DNA of 10,259 nt from JACMRI01 sp043778625 (GTDB lineage: Bacteria > Bacteroidota > Bacteroidia > UBA4408), in NCBI GenBank assembly GCA_043778625.1, contig JAYWFU010000003.1:1-10259 (forward strand). The letters are read 5' to 3'. The notes beneath the pieces are model-generated. The model had not been told where the DNA came from. It saw only the letters and a program-made list of their open reading frames with translations, and searched no databases. Shown here in pieces: positions 7,149-10,259 of this stretch; positions within the stretch are counted from its first letter, which is position 1, and each line of letters starts with the position of its first letter. The position numbers and the translations under genes were made by a program.

Positions 7149-7724
7149 TTAATACTCCGTAATAAAATTATTAATAAGCGTTTGCCCATGTTCGCTCAGT
7201 ACTGATTCGGGGTGAAACTGCACACCCACAATAGGTAATATGCTATGTTGCATAGCCATTATAGCACCATCAGTAGTGCTTATGGCGGTAGGAGCGAGGC
7301 ACTTAACATTGTTAATAGTAACCGCCCACGAATGGTAACGCCCTACGTTATAAGCTGGGGGAATATTGTTGAATAATTTTGATGTAGAGTTAGTAACCTG
7401 CATTACATCAGCCTCGCCGTGCATTACCTGTGGTAAATTATATAATGTGCCACCAAAATACTGAGCCAATGCTTGATGACCCAAGCAAATACCTAATATT
7501 GGTTTGTGTACATGGTAGGTATCAATAACCTGCATTAACTGCCCTGCTTGCTTTGGTAGGCCTGCCCCAGGGCTTAATATTAGTTTGTTACAAGTGTTTA
7601 TTAAATTATAATCAATAGCATCGTTACGCATAATGTGTACCGTAACATTACCAGCATTAGTTACATAGTGTTTTAACAAATGTGTAAACGAATCGTAGTT
7701 ATCAATTAGGGCAATGTGTTGCAT
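7149..7724 (-). CDS. pabA: class I glutamine amidotransferase, PabA/TrpG (component II)
   Basis: The 191-residue protein has all the landmarks of the glutaminase subunit of aminodeoxychorismate or anthranilate synthase: D-N-Y-D-S-F-T (8-14), L-S-P-G-A-G-L-P (50-57), the nucleophile elbow G-I-C80-L-G-H-Q, V-M-H-G-E-A, and the H171-P-E173-S remainder of the Cys-His-Glu triad. It hydrolyses glutamine and channels ammonia to a chorismate-using component I, for folate (PABA) or tryptophan synthesis. The oxyanion-side motif is S-P-G-A-G instead of the usual S-P-G-P-G. The length is normal for the family. No component I (pabB/trpE) or other trp gene is present in the window. That isolation favours pabA, or a shared subunit, over a dedicated trpG, though sequence alone cannot settle it. 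Confidence 0.93.
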   Translation of the reverse strand: MQHIALIDNYDSFTHLLKHYVTNAGNVTVHIMRNDAIDYNLINTCNKLILSPGAGLPKQAGQLMQVIDTYHVHKPILGICLGHQALAQYFGGTLYNLPQVMHGEADVMQVTNSTSKLFNNIPPAYNVGRYHSWAVTINNVKCLAPTAISTTDGAIMAMQHSILPIVGVQFHPESVLSEHGQTLINNFITEY

Positions 7725-7791
7725 TTATGGGGGTAATAATATTAGGTAGTCTTTGTAATTGAGTATTTATATTACAATAATGGTTCTTGCG

Positions 7792-7873
7792 TAGTTCCCT
7801 GAGTTTTCATCGAAGGGACGTATATTGGTATAAAAAATTGTATCCGTCCCTTTGATGAAAACTCAGGGAACTA
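7792..7873. repeat. 29-bp-stem palindrome between the amidotransferase and fibre genes
   Basis: The left arm (7792-7820) and right arm (7845-7873) are reverse complements over 29 bp, with one exception at 7812/7853 that is a G-U pair in plus-strand RNA. The loop (7821-7844) is 24 nt and AT-rich. It begins 47 bp past the stop of the fibre gene. Neither strand has a U-tract directly after the stem, so it is not a standard intrinsic terminator, although it could still block read-through. Its inner core recurs at 7107-7120, which suggests a mobile palindromic element. Confidence 0.85.
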
Positions 7874-7919
7874 GCGGTAGTGCTACAAGAGGCAGGTATT
7901 ATTTCTATAGCTGAACTAT

Positions 7920-9872
7920 TTATTTTATTTGCTTTTTTAATGCTTCGAGTTCTTTTTTAAGCATATTTATTTGTGCTTGTTGTGCTTGTTGTGCTTGCAA
8001 AGCGGCTTCGTGTTTGGCATTAAGCTCCTTAATAGCTTCAATAAGTATAGGGGTAAACTTGCTATAATCCACACCTTTGTAGCCGTCGCTACTGGTGTTA
8101 ATAAGTTGTGGGTATACGGCCTCTACCTCTTGCGCTATTACGCCTACTTGTGTGCCTGTGCCAAAGCCTTTTTCTTTGTGTTCAGCTTTCATTTCGTAGC
8201 TTACTCCGCGTAGCTTAAGCACATTGGTTAACGAACCTTGTAGCGTGTTAATGTTTTGCTTATAACGAACATCGCTTATGGTCATGTGACTACTAGCCAG
8301 TACGTTACCTATTACGTGCAGTTTTTCGCTTGGTGTATTTGTGCCTATACCCACTTTGCCATCATGGTCAATAATCATTCTATCAGTTGTAGCTGTAGTA
8401 CCATTTTCTACTGTACAAAACTTTATTCTTGCCCCTTGTGCAGTAGCTGACTGGTTTTCGGTGGCAACCATAGCCATTTGTGTAAACCCTATTGAATTAA
8501 CTGCATTCCTACCTTGAAATGCAGCTAAAATATCGTCCCTCAGTGGATCTGTTGCTGTAGAGGAAGTACCCCTGGCTCTTTGCCCAATAAAACAAGCTGT
8601 ATTACTAGAGTTAGTACTAGAGTATACATTACTAATATATCCGGAAAAGGCACTATCGCTTAGATTAAAAACCCAATCTCCACGTACATCTAACTTATAC
8701 GCAGGTGTGGTTGTGCCTATGCCCACATTACCATTATGGTCTATTGTCATACGAGGTAAAGGTGGTAAATTAGATTTATTTGGAGTAGTACTAAATAATA
8801 TTTTAGTGCCCTTGTTAGCAGCTGAATAATCTTCAGTAGTATAAAAGTACATACTTGCACCTCCATAATTAGGCTTGTTAACATCAATAGCATCTCGCCC
8901 TATATAAGCTGATAAGACCTGATTCAAAAGTGGGTAGGTAGCTCCTGCTTTAGTGCCGTTGGCTGCAAAGCCTATAAAATAAGGGTGAGCTATACTATTT
9001 CCTCCTCTGTAAGAAAATGCTTCCATACCCGAATAGCCACCATCTACCGTTCCGCGTATGGCGTTGCCAGAACCTGTTGCAAATATATCTAAAATAGTAT
9101 TTGGCGCTGCTGTACCTATACCTACGTTGCCGTTTATGTTAAGTATGCGCATGTTTTCAATTCCCCTAGTTTTTAGTACCAAATCTTGTGCATCAGTTGT
9201 GCCTATAAAGTTAGCTCCTGCTGTAGTGCCAGCGTTACCTTTGAGTAGCCATGCTTGGGCTTTAATACTATCAGTAATGTTTTGTGCGGTGGGTATAACC
9301 ACGTTTGCGCCCGTTACTCCGTTTACGGTAGTGCTAAGGTCACCAGTGGTAGTGTTGTACGTATTACTTACAGTTGTGCCGCCTGCTATGCTTACCCATT
9401 TTGTGCCGTCCCAGTAATAGTAGCCGGGCGTTACCTTGTTAGGCGCAGAGCCTGCTGTGCTAAGGTTATATACTAATAAACTTAGAGCTGGCGAGGTTAC
9501 AGGTGCCGCTACGTTAGTAGCCGTTAGTGCTACACGTGGTAGTAGCAAGCCTTTAGAGCCTGATACAATGTCCAACATTGCGCTAGGGTCGGGCGTGGTA
9601 CTGGTATTGCTTATACCTACGTTTTGGGCAAGGGAGATTGTGCCTAAGCAGGTAAGAATTAGTAGGGTTAGTGCTACAGATGTTAGATAATAAACACTAG
9701 ACGATTGGCGGGTAAGTGCTGGGCGGGCAGGGCGGGTAAAACCACCCCGCCCTGCGGGCACCCCTCCGTAGGAGGGGAATGCTGGGTGCGATTGTGTTAC
9801 ACCATTACTATCGCTAATGCGTGGCTTGAGTGTGTTGTATTGTATTGCGTTGTGTTGCGTTAAATTTTTCAT
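7920..9872 (-). CDS. secreted fibre-like protein with C-terminal self-cleaving S74 chaperone domain
   Basis: This is a 650-residue surface or secreted protein. Residues 61-83 (Y-Y-L-T-S-V...S-L-A-Q) form a signal-peptide core with likely cleavage near 82/83. Ahead of it lies an abnormal ~60-residue N-region, of which 27-50 come from a dispersed repeat. No ATG, GTG or TTG codon lies between that segment and the signal core, so initiation at 9872 or another upstream codon is required. The mature protein opens with V-G-I-S-N...D-P-S-A-M-L-D-I and contains three V-G-I-G-T-x-x-P-x-x-x-L-D/H blocks near 250, 383 and 507, typical of Bacteroidota fibre and adhesin proteins. From S533 comes a peptidase S74 intramolecular chaperone domain: S533-D-V-R-Y-K538 gives the Ser/Lys pair, followed by G-V-I-A-Q-E-V-E-A-V-Y-P and D-Y-S-K-F-T-P-I-L-I-E-A-I-K-E-L. 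A coiled coil runs from 586 to the end. S74 domains trimerise a fibre and then cut themselves off. There is no phage context, so a cellular surface fibre is inferred. Confidence 0.9.
   Translation of the reverse strand: MKNLTQHNAIQYNTLKPRISDSNGVTQSHPAFPSYGGVPAGRGGFTRPARPALTRQSSSVYYLTSVALTLLILTCLGTISLAQNVGISNTSTTPDPSAMLDIVSGSKGLLLPRVALTATNVAAPVTSPALSLLVYNLSTAGSAPNKVTPGYYYWDGTKWVSIAGGTTVSNTYNTTTGDLSTTVNGVTGANVVIPTAQNITDSIKAQAWLLKGNAGTTAGANFIGTTDAQDLVLKTRGIENMRILNINGNVGIGTAAPNTILDIFATGSGNAIRGTVDGGYSGMEAFSYRGGNSIAHPYFIGFAANGTKAGATYPLLNQVLSAYIGRDAIDVNKPNYGGASMYFYTTEDYSAANKGTKILFSTTPNKSNLPPLPRMTIDHNGNVGIGTTTPAYKLDVRGDWVFNLSDSAFSGYISNVYSSTNSSNTACFIGQRARGTSSTATDPLRDDILAAFQGRNAVNSIGFTQMAMVATENQSATAQGARIKFCTVENGTTATTDRMIIDHDGKVGIGTNTPSEKLHVIGNVLASSHMTISDVRYKQNINTLQGSLTNVLKLRGVSYEMKAEHKEKGFGTGTQVGVIAQEVEAVYPQLINTSSDGYKGVDYSKFTPILIEAIKELNAKHEAALQAQQAQQAQINMLKKELEALKKQIK
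7971..7997 (-). repeat. three tandem 9-bp units in the coiled-coil tail
   Basis: TTGTGCTTG is repeated three times exactly and without gaps on the plus strand, encoding (Q-A-Q)3 in the C-terminal coiled coil of the fibre protein. Perfect short units that are a multiple of three can gain or lose copies by slippage without breaking the frame. Confidence 0.85.
9721..9736 (+). other. canonical G-quadruplex motif in the template strand of the fibre gene
   Basis: The plus strand reads GGG-C-GGG-CA-GGG-C-GGG, four G3 tracts with 1-2 nt loops. A fifth G3 tract lies just upstream in GGCGGGTAA (9707-9715), which recurs at 9731-9739. The motif overlaps the left arm of repeat copy B and lies over codons ~46-51 of the minus-strand fibre gene, so the G-rich strand is the template strand. 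Quadruplex formation is inferred from the pattern. The competing hairpin with the C-rich part of the repeat may dominate. Confidence 0.55.
9727..9795 (+). repeat. dispersed GC-rich double-hairpin repeat, copy B
   Basis: It has the same order of parts as copy A. The left arm (GCAGGGCGGGT) can pair across AAAA with ACCACCCCGCCCTGC, leaving small bulges. Hairpin 1 is GCCC-TGC-GGGC (9749-9759). Hairpin 2 is CCCCTCC-GTA-GGAGGGG (9761-9777). The tail ends CTGGGTGCGATTGT, which differs at one base from copy C. It lies wholly inside the fibre gene and encodes residues ~27-50 (H-P-A-F-P-S-Y-G-G-V-P-A-G-R-G-G-F-T) in frame and without a stop. Confidence 0.85.
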
Positions 9873-10158
9873 GATAGTTTAAATTTAATGTTTATAATAA
9901 CGTAATAATAACAATTATTTTACATGTCAACACCATATTTTTGGCATTAGTAAAATTTTAGTGGTAAAAGCTTCAAATTACCAAAGTAATACCAAATGCA
10001 GTTATAAAATAGGCTAATAATTAAATACCGTTAAAAAACCACCCCGCTCTAAAGAGCACCCCTCCACGGGAGGGAAATTCTGGGCGCGATTGTATAAATG
10101 GACTAAAACATATTTGTAACTAGTATAACATAGAGTATTAATTGAAAATGATTTCCCG
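9873..10158. other. intergenic region upstream of the fibre gene
   Basis: This is 286 bp without a supported gene. It holds repeat copy C (10033-10093). Two direct TACCAAA heptamers lie exactly 11 bp apart (9979-9985 and 9990-9996), about one helical turn, and could form a small operator or promoter-proximal site. AT-rich DNA runs up to the fibre start codon. No TAnnTTTG -7 box with a properly spaced -33 TTTG was found on the minus strand, so the fibre gene's promoter is not identified. Confidence 0.5.
10033..10093 (+). repeat. dispersed GC-rich double-hairpin repeat, copy C (left arm missing)
   Basis: The copy runs from AAAAAACCACCCCGC through hairpin 1, GCTC-TAAA-GAGC (10046-10057), and hairpin 2, CCCTCC-ACG-GGAGGG (10060-10074), to the tail CTGGGCGCGATTGT. 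The G-rich left arm seen in copies A and B is absent and is replaced by AT-rich sequence. It is intergenic, 161 bp upstream of the fibre gene, and in the same orientation as copies A and B. Confidence 0.85.
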
Positions 10159-10259
10159 TTATAGGTGAAAAGCACCCGAAAGCCGAGTTGATTTAACTAC
10201 TTGCTGAAAAGTACACATTGGTTTTACGCCAATAGCATAATTAACGCCTTGGTTGGTGT
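10159..10259 (-). CDS. possible C-terminal fragment of a minus-strand gene, cut by the window edge
   Basis: One minus-strand frame is open from the window edge for 32 codons to a TAA at 10159-10161, reading T-N-Q-G-V-N-Y-A-I-G-V-K-P-M-C-T-F-Q-Q and ending S-T-R-L-S-G-A-F-H-L. The other minus frames stop within 12 codons of the edge and the plus frames are broken by stops. The orientation matches the neighbouring fibre gene. I do not recognise the family, and an open run this short could be chance. Confidence 0.28.
   Translation of the reverse strand, partial: TNQGVNYAIGVKPMCTFQQVVKSTRLSGAFHL

Noticed and set aside
9058..9690. Overlapping plus-strand open frames (9058-9417, 9255-9476, 9436-9690) opposite the fibre gene
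   Set aside because: They are antisense shadows of a well-supported coding sequence, with low-complexity Val/Pro/Ala-rich translations and no domain features.
7920..9872. Tail-fibre gene as evidence of a prophage
   Set aside because: S74 domains and VGIGT repeats are common on cellular proteins of Bacteroidota, the protein has a signal peptide, and no capsid, portal, terminase or lysis genes are present.
9902..9930. TTGACA-N17-TATTAC on the minus strand, upstream of the fibre gene
   Set aside because: It looks like an E. coli sigma-70 promoter, but the Bacteroidota primary sigma factor uses TTTG/TAnnTTTG elements, so the match is not meaningful evidence here.

Overview
The window comes from an AT-rich Bacteroidota genome, most likely a free-living Chitinophagales/Sphingobacteriales-type organism. 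Several things point that way. The envelope proteins are of Bacteroidota type: a lipoprotein PstS-like binding protein followed by a TPR protein, and a secreted 'VGIGT...P...LDV' repeat fibre ending in an S74 chaperone domain. No convincing Shine-Dalgarno sequences precede the genes. One intergenic region carries a perfect TAnnTTTG -7 element. No rRNA, tRNA, CRISPR array, transposase or phage module is visible.

Layout, left to right. A possible C-terminal fragment of a plus-strand gene ends near 79 and faces a weak hairpin. Two large polytopic membrane proteins (189-2081 and 2090-3460, minus strand, 8 bp apart) form an operon. They resemble uncharacterised envelope-polysaccharide membrane proteins (GT-C or Wzy-like), but no enzyme assignment is secure. 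A 27-bp perfect stem-loop (3486-3549) separates them from a second minus-strand operon. That operon runs, in transcription order, from a 77-aa two-helix membrane protein (6147-6380) to a PstS-like phosphate/anion-binding lipoprotein (5219-6160, overlapping the previous gene by 14 nt) and a roughly 12-repeat TPR periplasmic protein (3558-5147). In other Bacteroidota this trio normally follows ExbB/ExbD/TonB genes, which are not next to it here.

Divergent from that operon is a HemJ-type membrane protoporphyrinogen oxidase (6467-7054). Convergent to it is a stand-alone class I glutamine amidotransferase of the PabA/TrpG family (7149-7724). The right third is a 650-aa secreted fibre protein with a self-cleaving S74 domain (7920-9872). 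It is followed by an intergenic stretch and a possible 32-codon fragment of another minus-strand gene running off the end.

The most unusual signal is not a gene. Three copies of a GC-rich double-hairpin repeat (6994-7061, 9727-9795, 10033-10093) lie in the same orientation in this AT-rich DNA. The loop-proximal stem differs in sequence between copies but stays paired, which is covariation. One copy encodes the last ~19 residues of the HemJ protein. Another encodes ~24 residues inserted ahead of the signal peptide of the fibre protein. A separate 29-bp-stem palindrome (7792-7873) shares a 14-bp core with an isolated copy on the other side of the amidotransferase gene. Together these suggest at least two families of small palindromic elements spreading through this genome and being read through as protein.
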